A stretch of DNA of 64,000 nucleotides from Thermoplasma volcanium GSS1 (GTDB lineage: Archaea; Thermoplasmatota; Thermoplasmata; Thermoplasmatales; Thermoplasmataceae): contig NC_002689.2 of NCBI RefSeq assembly GCF_000011185.1, positions 1,178,001 through 1,242,000 of the forward strand, in the 5' to 3' direction. Each line of letters opens with the position of its first letter. The stretch's first letter is position 1. Shown here one piece after another: positions 45,864 to 54,811 of the stretch. Under the pieces are notes generated by a model. That model did not search any database. It had not been told where the DNA came from and saw only the letters and a program-made list of their open reading frames with translations. The position numbers and the translations under genes were made by a program.

Positions 45864-46769
45864 ATGTCTGATATTTCGACTACACTTGCCGGAATAAAAC
45901 TCGTGAATCCTTTTATGGTAGCTTCCGGCATACTCGATGAAAATGGCTATACCATGAAAGAATTGCTGGAACGTGGGGCAGCAGCCGTTGTAACAAAATC
46001 CATTGGCATATCTGAGAGGGACGGGTATCCAACGCCTGTCATAGTAGAGTATGGTGATAGTCTAATAAATGCGGTTGGCCTATCAAATCCTGGCATTGAA
46101 AACTTTGGCGAAGAGATTAACATTGCGAAGGAGGCCAAAAGACCTATAATTGGAAGTGTATTTGCATATAATGCAGAAGAATTCACTAAACTTTCGGTGA
46201 AGATGGAGGAGTACGGCGTTGACGCAATAGAACTAAATTTGAGCTGCCCCCATGTAAAGGGGTTCGGCCTTGAGGTTGGTTCTGATCCAGATCTAGTTGA
46301 AGATATTGTTAACGAAATTAAATCAAAAGTAAAGGTGCCTGTATTTGCCAAACTTAGCCCTAATGTCTCCAACATAATTGAAATAGCAAAAGCTGCTGAA
46401 AAAGCGGATGCTTATGTGCTCATAAACACTGTAAAGGCAATGGCAATAGATATATACTCTCGCTCGCCAGTCCTATCGAACCTCTATGGTGGCCTCTCTG
46501 GACCAGCTATTAAGCCGGTAGGCATAAGATACGTCTATGAAGTTAAGAAAGAAACTGGCAAGGAAATTATAGGTGTCGGAGGAATATCAAACTACAAAGA
46601 CGCAATAGAATATATTATGGCAGGGGCATCAGCTGTCCAAATAGGAACTGCCCTATACAAGTACGGAAAAGGTATTTTCCGTGAAATGGAGTGGCAGCTC
46701 CGCACCTTTATGGATGAAGAACGGTTTGAAAAAATAGAGGAAATGGTCGGGGTGGCGATCAAAAGATGA
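45864..46769 (+). CDS. pyrD: Dihydroorotate dehydrogenase, catalytic subunit (class 1B)
   Basis: A 301-residue FMN barrel enzyme. Visible blocks are NPFMVASGILDENGY near residue 15, TKSIGISERDGYPTP near 44, NAVGLSNPGIENF near 68, the active-site loop ELNLSCPHVKGFG near 125 with its catalytic Cys, KLSPNVSN near 162 and the phosphate-binding GVGGISNYKDAIEYIMAGAS near 236. It oxidises dihydroorotate to orotate in pyrimidine synthesis. The stop overlaps the start of an electron-transfer subunit by 4 bases, defining the NAD-linked class 1B complex. Confidence 0.94.
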   Translation: MSDISTTLAGIKLVNPFMVASGILDENGYTMKELLERGAAAVVTKSIGISERDGYPTPVIVEYGDSLINAVGLSNPGIENFGEEINIAKEAKRPIIGSVFAYNAEEFTKLSVKMEEYGVDAIELNLSCPHVKGFGLEVGSDPDLVEDIVNEIKSKVKVPVFAKLSPNVSNIIEIAKAAEKADAYVLINTVKAMAIDIYSRSPVLSNLYGGLSGPAIKPVGIRYVYEVKKETGKEIIGVGGISNYKDAIEYIMAGASAVQIGTALYKYGKGIFREMEWQLRTFMDEERFEKIEEMVGVAIKR

Positions 46770-47518
46770 TAAACCTAAAGATTGAAGAAAATGTTAAAGA
46801 ATCACAAAACGTCAATACCCTCTATTTCAATTGGGATCAAGATATAAGGCCAGGACAATTTGCAATGATATGGATTCCAGGGTACGGTGAAATACCTATG
46901 TCTTTTTCTGGATTAGGGAGGAGAAAATCCATAACAGTAAAGGCTTATGGATCTGCATCCAGAAAGTTGACCGAATTGAAAGCTGGCGATGATCTATTCT
47001 TAAGAGGGCCTTACGGAAACGGCTTTGATGTGAGGGAAGGACGAAAACTACTTGTAGGTGGTGGATCAGGCATTGTATCTCTTTACCCTATAGCTGACCA
47101 GGAAACAGACGCCCTAATATCTGCTAAAACGCGAGACGAGCTCATATTCAAGGACAGGTTTCCGGAATCAAGGAGATTTATAGCAACTGACGATGGCTCT
47201 GATGGTTTCCATGGATTTGCCCATGAGCTGTTACAGCGAATAAACATCGACAGTTATGAAGCTATTTACGTATGCGGCCCAGAACAGATGATGTACAAGG
47301 TCCTTCAGGTATTAAAAGGGCGTAAAGTATTCGTACAGTTCTCGCTGGAAAGAACTATGAAGTGTGGCATCGGTATATGCGATTCTTGCTCTCTTGGAGG
47401 AAAACAGGTATGCAAAGAAGGCCCAGTATTTAATATTGAAGAGTTAATTGGCAACCCCGAGTTCGGAGTGTACAGAACTACATATTCCGGTAGGAGGATA
47501 AGGCTGAATGTGAAATGA
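46766..47518 (+). CDS. pyrK: Dihydroorotate dehydrogenase, electron-transfer subunit
   Basis: A 250-residue ferredoxin-reductase-type protein. The N-terminal FAD domain has RPGQFAMIWIPG near residue 28 and PMSFSG near 46, the NAD domain has LLVGGGSGIVSLYPIA near 91, and the C-terminal 2Fe-2S cluster motif is KCGIGICDSCSLGGKQVC near 202. It carries electrons from PyrD to NAD+. The overlap with pyrD ensures paired synthesis. It is shorter in the NAD-domain region than many bacterial PyrK, with otherwise complete motifs. Confidence 0.92.
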   Translation: MINLKIEENVKESQNVNTLYFNWDQDIRPGQFAMIWIPGYGEIPMSFSGLGRRKSITVKAYGSASRKLTELKAGDDLFLRGPYGNGFDVREGRKLLVGGGSGIVSLYPIADQETDALISAKTRDELIFKDRFPESRRFIATDDGSDGFHGFAHELLQRINIDSYEAIYVCGPEQMMYKVLQVLKGRKVFVQFSLERTMKCGIGICDSCSLGGKQVCKEGPVFNIEELIGNPEFGVYRTTYSGRRIRLNVK

Positions 47519-47569
47519 AATTGTGATCTAAGGAGGAAATCCTTAATTTTAGTGATTCTATTTTTGGTT

Positions 47570-50122
47570 ATGGAAAAAGCCCTTACTCTCCAACAAATGC
47601 CGGACTTTATAGTCTCTACCATACCTAAAGGACAGGCGTCTTATTTAGTATTCGGAGAGCGATCAATAGGAAAAAAGGATGTTATAGATATAGTAATTAA
47701 ACAATTAGAGAAGATCGGATTTAGAACAGGAGTTGAGCAGGTACCTTCTGTGGGTGAAACGTATAAGAATCAGACGCTCAACTCTATTATGGATAAAATT
47801 ACAGGTAAAACGGAGGTAAGGGATAAGAATACGATTATAAAGGAGTACGATGAATTTACAAGAAACAACAAGGAAAAGATCGTGATAGCTGTCTATGGTG
47901 TTGAGAAGCTATCTATGGAATCTAAGAACTTATTTCTGTATATGTGCAGGATATCAAGGAATCGCAACGTAACTCTTATAGGGACATACAATGCAGACAG
48001 TACTGACGAATATGATAGATTCATTAATTTAATAGCAAGCGAGGACTACATCAATATAATTAAGATAGAAAAGCCGACAATAGAAGATATAGCATTTCTA
48101 GTAAAAAAGATGGGATATAAGTTACCGGATGACTTCGTAAAAGAAATTGCAAGGCTTACGAACTATAACATTGATTCTATGAAGTATGCACTTAGATACT
48201 ATCAAGATCTAGGAGTCATAAACGACCGTAAGGAGATCAATACCGTGTCTTTCCGATATATACCTGTCCCGCCAACCACTGAACTATACTATGAAAAAAT
48301 GATCAATTCCCTGACAGATCTGGAAAAGAACGTGGCGTACCTCATGGTTATGCTAAGCAACGACATCGATGTTGATTCTGCAGCCATTATCCTTAATCGA
48401 AAAAGGACTGAAGTGCTCAATATCATTAGAAAGCTTGAAGATAAGGGGCTCGTAAAATTTAATGGCCAGGTTGTAGGGTTCTACAGCGATAAAATTAGAA
48501 GAAGCGTTGAAAAAAGCATGAAAACTTCCGATATAGCTTACATGACGAGCCTAATAGAATCGAGCCAATTGTTCATGAGGATGCCCCCGGCTCAAAGAAT
48601 GCACATACTTATGAAGGCCAATAAGCTAGACGAAATAAGGGATATAATAAAGGAAAAGGGCCAATCTCTTGTCGACGGATATAACTCAGTGGATGAGGTA
48701 ATAGAAGATCTTGAACAGCTGGGAAATGTGTTTTCTGAGGACTCTGATGTAAAAAAAGTACTCTGCCATGCCTACTACCTTAAAGGGCGTTTTGACAAGG
48801 CTATTTCATGCTATATGGATATAAAGCCAGACCATGATTTAGATTCAATGATAGACCTCTCATCGATATATTCTAATATGGGGAAGTTTGAGGAAGCCGA
48901 GAAGATATTAGAAGATGCAAAGAATAATTTCACCGATGACTATCCTCAGACGATAATAAGTTATAGGATAGCCGCCCTATATTATAGAATGGGAAGATAC
49001 AAAGATACTATAGATATGCTTACACCCCTCCTTGGGAAAATTGATGCTGAGAACATGTCTGGAGTTAAAGCTGGTATATTGAATATTCTTGGAAACATTG
49101 ACATGACTTCGTATAGATATGGCGATGCGCTAAAGAAATACAATGAAGCTCTTGAAATTAACAGAAAGTTATCAAACTATGCAGAGATATCGAGAAACCT
49201 TAACAATATAGCCCTTATAGACGTATATACAGGAAAGTACGATCTTGCGATAAGCATACTCAAGGAGTTAATAGAGACTACCTATAGTACCGGCGATCTA
49301 GTTTCTAGAATATATGCTATTTACAACCTTTCCGAAATATACTATGTTATAGGAAAACAAGAGTATGCTGAAGGCTACATCCCATTAATGATGAGGATTC
49401 TCGACGTAGTAAGCGAGAAGCGTGTTTCTTTCCATATATACCGTTTCCTCACTATGTACTATGTTGGCCTCCTTGACTTTAAGATGGCAAAGAAATATGC
49501 AGAGCTTGCGATAGAAAATGCCATAATGGAAGATCAGAAGATAATGGCTATAATTTTTCACAAGATTATAAATTATGTCTTGACTGGCGAAGATCCTAAC
49601 ATTGATACGCAGGAAATAGATAGCACAAACTTTACAGATGATTACACAAGCACCTTCCTCATAGCTCTTGCCTATTACTACAGAATTATAGAAAATCAAG
49701 AAATGGCCAAGCACTACGTTGATATGGCTGAAGAAGCTGCATATAAAATGAAAATTCCTTACGTAATCGTAAACGCTTCATTCCACAAGGCAGTTATACT
49801 GCTTTCAATTGGAGATCTGGACGGTTTCAGGAGACATTTTGAAAGAATGCAGAAACCTCCCACAACTATCCAGTTTTACGATGATTCATTCGAAATATTC
49901 AGATCGATATACGACGGAAACTTTGATGCGATAAAATCTTCGAAATATAGGATCATAGAGGAAGATCACGTAAATGGCACGCTGAAAGGCCTTATGCCAG
50001 TAATATTAAATGCATTTGCACTTTATAAGTTCTCTGGCATCCCAGACGATCTGCACCACCTTATAAATGTGACTCCGGAACCTTATTCACGACTACTTGC
50101 GTTGATAACGAACTACCATTGA
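47570..50122 (+). CDS. Large STAND/AAA-like protein with TPR repeats, P-loop damaged
   Basis: An 850-residue protein. Residues about 1-180 look like a P-loop NTPase, but Walker A reads GERSIGKKD (no Ser/Thr after the GK) and Walker B ends in Glu (IVIAVYGVEKL). A winged-helix segment follows near 250-320 (DIDVDSAAIILNRKRTEVLN, IIRKLEDKGLVKF). From about 390 to the end there are at least eight TPR-like helical repeats (for example KGRFDKAISCYMDI, MGKFEEAEKILEDAK and YGDALKKYNEALEINRKL). The ATG at 47570 fits a leaderless start after cttaatttt. Proteins of this plan often act as scaffolds or signal-transducing regulators. Its end overlaps the convergent TPR gene by 62 bases. Confidence 0.75.
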   Translation: MEKALTLQQMPDFIVSTIPKGQASYLVFGERSIGKKDVIDIVIKQLEKIGFRTGVEQVPSVGETYKNQTLNSIMDKITGKTEVRDKNTIIKEYDEFTRNNKEKIVIAVYGVEKLSMESKNLFLYMCRISRNRNVTLIGTYNADSTDEYDRFINLIASEDYINIIKIEKPTIEDIAFLVKKMGYKLPDDFVKEIARLTNYNIDSMKYALRYYQDLGVINDRKEINTVSFRYIPVPPTTELYYEKMINSLTDLEKNVAYLMVMLSNDIDVDSAAIILNRKRTEVLNIIRKLEDKGLVKFNGQVVGFYSDKIRRSVEKSMKTSDIAYMTSLIESSQLFMRMPPAQRMHILMKANKLDEIRDIIKEKGQSLVDGYNSVDEVIEDLEQLGNVFSEDSDVKKVLCHAYYLKGRFDKAISCYMDIKPDHDLDSMIDLSSIYSNMGKFEEAEKILEDAKNNFTDDYPQTIISYRIAALYYRMGRYKDTIDMLTPLLGKIDAENMSGVKAGILNILGNIDMTSYRYGDALKKYNEALEINRKLSNYAEISRNLNNIALIDVYTGKYDLAISILKELIETTYSTGDLVSRIYAIYNLSEIYYVIGKQEYAEGYIPLMMRILDVVSEKRVSFHIYRFLTMYYVGLLDFKMAKKYAELAIENAIMEDQKIMAIIFHKIINYVLTGEDPNIDTQEIDSTNFTDDYTSTFLIALAYYYRIIENQEMAKHYVDMAEEAAYKMKIPYVIVNASFHKAVILLSIGDLDGFRRHFERMQKPPTTIQFYDDSFEIFRSIYDGNFDAIKSSKYRIIEEDHVNGTLKGLMPVILNAFALYKFSGIPDDLHHLINVTPEPYSRLLALITNYH

Positions 50123-50927
50123 ACTCTATTATCCTCTTGGACATAACTAGTTCGTCCATGCCTATATAACTAGCTGTTTCTATTTCTTTGAGGCTTAATT
50201 CTCGAAGCCGCAGTATATGAAAACGCACCGCCCTTGTATACGGATCTGCAATTTCGTAGGTTTGTTTTAGGAAATCTGAGTACTTGCCTAATATAAAGGC
50301 TTTGAAAACTTCATGATCGGGAAGAGAGCTTATCTCTATGAAAGAATCTCCGATCCTCCCTATTGAATAGAAATAGAATGCCCGACCGTATGAACTGAGT
50401 TCTACAATGTCTCTATTCCTATAGTCCATTATATCTGTGTATAGCCCATTTATAGTTTCAGTACTTATCCTTTCCGTCAAAATCTTCTCTTTGAGCTGCT
50501 GAAGGTCGCAGTATATAGCACTTTTGCCCAGCTTCATTATCAGATCTCGCACGGATTTGGAAAATGTGTAAGCATAGTTATCGTTAAAATCCATACTCTG
50601 GAACGGGGCATTGAGTTGACTCGATGCAACGGAGTTATCATTGAAATTGATCTGCGCCATAGATAAAACATCCTTTGTTTCAAGTGCAAGCACCATTTTC
50701 CATATTCTGAATACGGTGCTTCCTGGAAAGATTGATATTGCAGTATTAAGTGTGGATTTGGCTTCTTCAAAGCGCCGGCAAGTAAAGAGTATTGATATTT
50801 TATAGTATAGGAAAGAAACGTCAGGTGAATCCTCAATCACTTCATCTATTATTCGAAGGGCCTCCTTGTATCTTCCTAACTTTATTAGTATTTTAACTCT
50901 ATCCAAGAGGTCATAATAATCATTCAT
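50061..50927 (-). CDS. TPR-repeat protein, unknown function
   Basis: A 288-residue helical protein with two clear TPR units at the N-terminus (LGRYKEALRIIDEVIEDSPD and RRFEEAKSTLNTAISIFPGS) and less regular helical repeats after them. It is convergent with and overlaps by 62 bases the large TPR protein. The nested overlap of two real coding frames is unusual for this window. A TTG at 50930 precedes the ATG at 50927 used here; a TATA-like CTATTTAC lies about 35 bases upstream. It probably mediates protein contacts, perhaps with its neighbour, but this is inference. Confidence 0.7.
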   Translation of the reverse strand: MNDYYDLLDRVKILIKLGRYKEALRIIDEVIEDSPDVSFLYYKISILFTCRRFEEAKSTLNTAISIFPGSTVFRIWKMVLALETKDVLSMAQINFNDNSVASSQLNAPFQSMDFNDNYAYTFSKSVRDLIMKLGKSAIYCDLQQLKEKILTERISTETINGLYTDIMDYRNRDIVELSSYGRAFYFYSIGRIGDSFIEISSLPDHEVFKAFILGKYSDFLKQTYEIADPYTRAVRFHILRLRELSLKEIETASYIGMDELVMSKRIIEFNGSSLSTQVVVNKVPESHL

Positions 50928-50986
50928 CAAGTTATTTTCATAGGGCCATTTTGTAAATAGATTATTTGCAATCTCATATGTATACT

Positions 50987-51313
50987 CTACGTCACATATG
51001 AAAATCCAGAGACAAAGAGCTTATAGCCACGCCCATATTTTAGCTTTATCTCCTCCCTACCCTTATTTATTGAATTGTAAACTGACTTATCCATGGCTAT
51101 TTTTACCTTTTCATTACCAAAGAATAGCAAATTCTCCGAAACCCTATCGACTATTTCTGCCTGCAATTCCCTTATGACTTGGCACATGCCGTCAAGGCAG
51201 GGCCCGCTCTCAACTCTAGTAGTCAAAAGTATGTACTTGCCGTTTAATGATGAGGTTATATTCTCATCAACTAGCACTTTCCCGGCACCCACCTGAAATT
51301 CACACCATGACAT
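50987..51313 (-). CDS. Hypothetical protein, 108 residues
   Basis: A small alpha/beta protein of no recognised family, with a GPCLDGMCQ loop near residue 37 whose two cysteines could bind metal or pair, followed by an amphipathic helix (VIRELQAEIVDRVSENLL). A TATA-like ATCTATTAAG about 30 bases upstream supports the ATG at 51313. It precedes the TPR gene on the same strand with a 59-base gap, so it might belong to the same unit. Confidence 0.55.
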   Translation of the reverse strand: MSWCEFQVGAGKVLVDENITSSLNGKYILLTTRVESGPCLDGMCQVIRELQAEIVDRVSENLLFFGNEKVKIAMDKSVYNSINKGREEIKLKYGRGYKLFVSGFSYVT

Positions 51314-51498
51314 ATCGATTACCCTTGCTATTTTGTAATCACTTAATAGATTTTAATGATTCAGTTATAACCATTTATTCTACTATCGATTTGGCGATAA
51401 AGACTGATCATCGCTTATTTTTGATTTTTTATAGGTACAATGCAAACAACCATAATTAGGAAATTAGAATTTAATCCTCGACAAAATTAGTGGCTTTA

Positions 51499-51943
51499 TC
51501 AAATGTCCGTTGACGTTTGGCTTCTTGCCGTCTGCTCAACATCTTCAATTAACGAGCCTTTAAAGGATCTTTTCGAACATGTACGAACACTTCTCGCTAC
51601 ATTCGTGTATGCATTAACATCTCTATCGATATTAAGACCATAGTATTCTTTCCCTTTAGGCTTTAACGAGTGCGACTGCCATGTTACTTATCTTTGAATA
51701 ATAATATGAAAGCATCTCGTATTCTTCAAGTTAATTATAAATTTACTTTGATAAAGAATATCTTGATATAATATTTTTATCGACAATAATATTCAGCATG
51801 AAATTAACCATACCAGTAAATTCGTACATGATATCTTTCAATTTATCGGATGGTGGAATATTCTGTGTTATGGCCTTATAGCATACACAGATATATACTA
51901 TATATGAATCTACCCGCACCATTTCATGATCCTCATTCATCAT
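51499..51943 (-). pseudogene. TnpB relic with a large internal deletion
   Basis: On the minus strand the N-terminal part reads QNIPPSDKLKDIMYEFTGMV and NFMLNIIVDKNIISRYSLSK, then two stops, then EEYEMLSYYYSKISNMAVAL. It is joined near 51664 to a C-terminal part KGKEYYGLNIDRDVNAYTNV and ARSVRTCSKRSFKG. The DRDVNA block is the third RuvC motif of IS605-type TnpB. A normal TnpB has about 380-400 residues; here only about 150 remain, so some 250 central residues are deleted. It belongs to a different TnpB subgroup from the remnant at 6106. Confidence 0.7.
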
Positions 51944-52029
51944 CTCATTCGATATACCGATCTATTAAAAATCAACAAAAAAATTGACAACGTCAAATTA
52001 GCAAAAAAATTTAACGTGATTACCGCTAT

Positions 52030-53223
52030 ATGTCTATGGATTTCGATTTTACAGAGGATCAAAAGCTGCTGCAAAGTACAGCAAAAGACTTTGCAGAAAA
52101 AGTTATTGCACCAAATATTGAAAGAATGAGAAAAGACAGACGCATACCAAAAGAAGTTTTCGATGGGTTAGCAAAAATGGGTTTTTTGGGCATGGCTATT
52201 CCTGAAAAGTACGGTGGGATGGGAATGGATGCCGTTTCAACAGGTATTGTCGCAGAGCAAATTGCGAGGGCTGATCCAACTGCATCCATACCAGTTCTCT
52301 TTCTAGTTGACAACGCATGGTCGTACCTTATAAGCAAATACGGTAATCCTGAAGTCTTTTCCGGAATCCTGCAAAAGGTTGCTAGAGGAAGCCTTATAAC
52401 TGGCATAGGCTCTACAGAGTCCGGACATGGATCCGATGTAGCTGGCATAGATACAGTAGCCGTGAAGAAGGGCGACGAATATATTGTGAATGGTGAAAAA
52501 TCGTTCATAAGCCTTGTAAGGGATATCAAGGAAATCGGAGGAGGCTACGTAACAGTGGTAAAGACTGATCCAAAGGCTGGCGCAAGAGGCATTTCATTGC
52601 TCTACATACCCTATTCTGAGGAAATAGAGATCGGTTATCTCGAAGAAATGGGTAGGGAAGGGTCCTCTTGGGGCACACTAAGGTTTAATGATCTGCACGT
52701 TCCAGCTAAATACTTAATTGGACAGGAAAATAGGGGCTTCAATATAGTGCATGAAGGTTTTGAATTTGCCAGGGGCTTAATCTCGGTTATATCTGCATCA
52801 ATGGCCTTAAAATCGATAGAAAACGGAGCTGCGTACATGAAGCAAAGGAAAGCCTTTGGAAATTCCATTGCAACCTTCGAGGGGCTTCAATTCCAATTGG
52901 CAGACGATGTTGCAAAGATGGAGGCTGCACTTAACTTTGCATACAAGGCACTGTGGATATACGATCAAGAGCAGAGATACGGGAAATATAGCAGATTCCA
53001 AGTAAGCAAAATGATAGCCATGGCTAAGCTCATATCTACCACATGGGGATTCGATGCAGTCAATGATGCTATGCAATGGCAAGGAGCCTATGGATATTCA
53101 AAGGATTGCCCAGAAGAGTGGGCATTAAGGGGAATAAGATCCTTCCAGCTCGCTGAAGGCTCTAGAGAAATAATGAAAATCATAATTGCCAGAGAAACCT
53201 TGGGAAAGGAATTCATAAAATAA
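52030..53223 (+). CDS. Acyl-CoA dehydrogenase
   Basis: A 397-residue FAD flavoprotein with all-alpha N-terminal domain (residues 1-115, EKYGGMGMDAVSTGIVAEQI near 60), beta domain with the FAD loop GIGSTESGHGSDVAGI near 131 and NGEKSFIS near 153, and C-terminal helices (RKAFGNSIATFEGLQFQLAD near 275). The likely catalytic Glu lies in FQLAEGSREIMK near 375. It oxidises an acyl-CoA to the enoyl form; chain length cannot be read. An electron-transfer flavoprotein is not in the window. An aaaaaaattt stretch about 22 bases before the ATG fits a leaderless start. Confidence 0.92.
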   Translation: MSMDFDFTEDQKLLQSTAKDFAEKVIAPNIERMRKDRRIPKEVFDGLAKMGFLGMAIPEKYGGMGMDAVSTGIVAEQIARADPTASIPVLFLVDNAWSYLISKYGNPEVFSGILQKVARGSLITGIGSTESGHGSDVAGIDTVAVKKGDEYIVNGEKSFISLVRDIKEIGGGYVTVVKTDPKAGARGISLLYIPYSEEIEIGYLEEMGREGSSWGTLRFNDLHVPAKYLIGQENRGFNIVHEGFEFARGLISVISASMALKSIENGAAYMKQRKAFGNSIATFEGLQFQLADDVAKMEAALNFAYKALWIYDQEQRYGKYSRFQVSKMIAMAKLISTTWGFDAVNDAMQWQGAYGYSKDCPEEWALRGIRSFQLAEGSREIMKIIIARETLGKEFIK

Positions 53224-53362
53224 TTAGAAATTTTTATCTACAATGCTCTTTCAAATTTTTATGGTATATAACCAATAATTACACGTTCATACTCTATCGC
53301 GTCGAACTGGAACGGCAACCTTGATATGCTTGGAAACAATAGTTATTTGCGGTGAGATCGAG

Positions 53363-53911
53363 ATGTTTCTTGAAGCTATAAGAGTTCCAAAAGACAGAAT
53401 TAAAGTAGTCATAGGCAAAGATGGCGAAGTTAAAAAGAAAATAGAGGAAATGGGAGAAGTAAAGCTGACGATAGACACCGCAGAGGCAGAGGTAAGTATT
53501 GATCAGCTAGGTGATGCTGTCAAATCGAGCATCGCCAAAAACGTCGTGCAAGCCATTGGCAGAGGATTTAATCCAGGAAAGGCCATGCTCCTCTTTGAAG
53601 AAAACATGCAATTGGTAATAATATCACTCAGAGAATTCGCAAAACCAGGGTCGAGCAAGATAACTCAAATCAAGGCTAGAGTGATAGGTACGGGAGGAAA
53701 AACTAGAGCTATAATCGAAGAGCTAACTGGATCTTACCTCTCGGTTTATGGGGATACGATATCCATAATAGGTGATTACCTGGCTGTAACGTATGCAGAA
53801 GAAGCGATAAACATGATAATAAACGGAAAGAAACACAGAACCGTCTATGCATTCCTTGAAAAGAGAGCTAGAGAGTTGAAGTACAAACGTATTGAGGAGT
53901 CATTCGGATGA
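53363..53911 (+). CDS. KH-domain RNA-binding protein, Pno1/Dim2 (Krr1) type
   Basis: A 182-residue protein with two KH domains. The first (residues about 2-75) contains VPKDRIKVVIGKDGEVKKKI, the second (about 90-170) ARVIGTGGKTRAIIEELTG and ends ALEKRAR-like (FLEKRARELKYKR). The second has the divergent loop of Pno1/Dim2, which helps 18S/16S rRNA 3' end maturation with the Nob1 nuclease and Rio1 kinase. A ggtgagatc ribosome binding site precedes the ATG at 53363; the extension to 53321 is unlikely. It faces rio1, with initiator tRNA-Met between. Confidence 0.88.
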   Translation: MFLEAIRVPKDRIKVVIGKDGEVKKKIEEMGEVKLTIDTAEAEVSIDQLGDAVKSSIAKNVVQAIGRGFNPGKAMLLFEENMQLVIISLREFAKPGSSKITQIKARVIGTGGKTRAIIEELTGSYLSVYGDTISIIGDYLAVTYAEEAINMIINGKKHRTVYAFLEKRARELKYKRIEESFG

Positions 53912-53951
53912 TTGGGAAATCATTATATCTCTGCATGCGATAATGGAAGAA

Positions 53952-54026
53952 AGCGGGGTGGGGTAGTCAGGAGATCCCGATGGGCTCATAACCCGTAGAT
54001 CGATGGTTCAAATCCATCCCCCGCTA
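53952..54026 (+). tRNA. Initiator tRNA-Met (CAT)
   Basis: A 75-base cloverleaf with acceptor AGCGGGG (53952-53958) pairing with CCCCGCT. The A1-T72 pair, the three G-C pairs below the CTCATAA anticodon loop and the overall match to archaeal initiators mark it as initiator rather than elongator. A TATA-like cattatatctc lies about 27 bases upstream. CCA is not encoded. Confidence 0.95.
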
Positions 54027-54028
54027 TC

Positions 54029-54799
54029 TTAATCTTCTTGTTCTAAATTTTTAGGAATTGCATTCTTTATATCTTGGATCATCTCTTCAAAGCTGGTTTT
54101 AATCCCATGTTTTGAGAAGAAGGTCGATATATTTTTTATATCCCTCTTGAGGAACTCCGTTGCCATAGGATGATCTATATCCACGGCTTGCGCTAGATCT
54201 ATAAAATAAACCCTTCTTCTATGGTATAGTATGTTGTACTCGCTAAGATCAGAATGTACCAGCCTTGCAGAAAGCATCTTCTTAATTCCATCGAGCGTCA
54301 TGGTATATATCTCCTCGGTGACCTGAACATCCTTTAACTGGGGCGCAGGCTTTTCTTTTGTTCCAATATAACCTTCAACCAGTATGTTCTTGAAGAAACC
54401 AATTGGCCGTGGTACGGGCACGTGCTTTTCATATAAAGTAAGCATATTCGTATACTCTTTCCTTACCCACAATGAGATGATGCTCATTCTGTCAATGCGC
54501 TGCTTCACAAATCTCTGATCACCTTCTATGTATTCCCTTATGTTCATGAACTTGAGCGTAGACATCTTAAATACTTTTACTACAACGTATCTCTTGTCGC
54601 TGACTGCACGGAAAACTACAGACTCCTTGCCTGTAGATATTGGAAAATCGAGATAATCTATACTGTACCTTGAAAATGCGTACTTAATTGCTTCTAGAGT
54701 TCTACGATCAAAAACAAGGTCAAGGGTCTTTCTATCAAGGTTAGATCTGAAAGCAAATTCATCAAGTTTTATTAATTGTTTCAGGGCAGATTCATCTAT
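54029..54799 (-). CDS. rio1: Rio1 serine kinase, apparently starting at AUA
   Basis: A 256-residue Rio1-type atypical kinase acting in small-subunit maturation. Motifs are the N-terminal winged helix (LDRKTLDLVFDRRTLEAI near 22-40), the P-loop STGKESVVF near 59, the catalytic Lys in VVVKVFK near 77, EYTNMLTLYEKHVPVPRP, the catalytic loop LVHSDLSEYNIL near 178 and the metal site YFIDLAQAVDIDHP near 197. The first ATG (54565) would remove the P-loop and Lys. Upstream, 78 open codons with no ATG, GTG or TTG reach a TAA at 54803-54805. An ATA at 54799 has AGGTGGT 5 bases before it and is the best start. It lies 12 bases after aIF1A. Confidence 0.88.
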   Translation of the reverse strand: MDESALKQLIKLDEFAFRSNLDRKTLDLVFDRRTLEAIKYAFSRYSIDYLDFPISTGKESVVFRAVSDKRYVVVKVFKMSTLKFMNIREYIEGDQRFVKQRIDRMSIISLWVRKEYTNMLTLYEKHVPVPRPIGFFKNILVEGYIGTKEKPAPQLKDVQVTEEIYTMTLDGIKKMLSARLVHSDLSEYNILYHRRRVYFIDLAQAVDIDHPMATEFLKRDIKNISTFFSKHGIKTSFEEMIQDIKNAIPKNLEQED

Positions 54800-54811
54800 C
54801 TTTTACCACCT

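Noticed and set aside
51743-51943. 66-residue frame as an independent small gene.
   Set aside because: Its translation matches the N-terminal region of TnpB and continues in the same frame past two stops, so it is part of the transposase relic.
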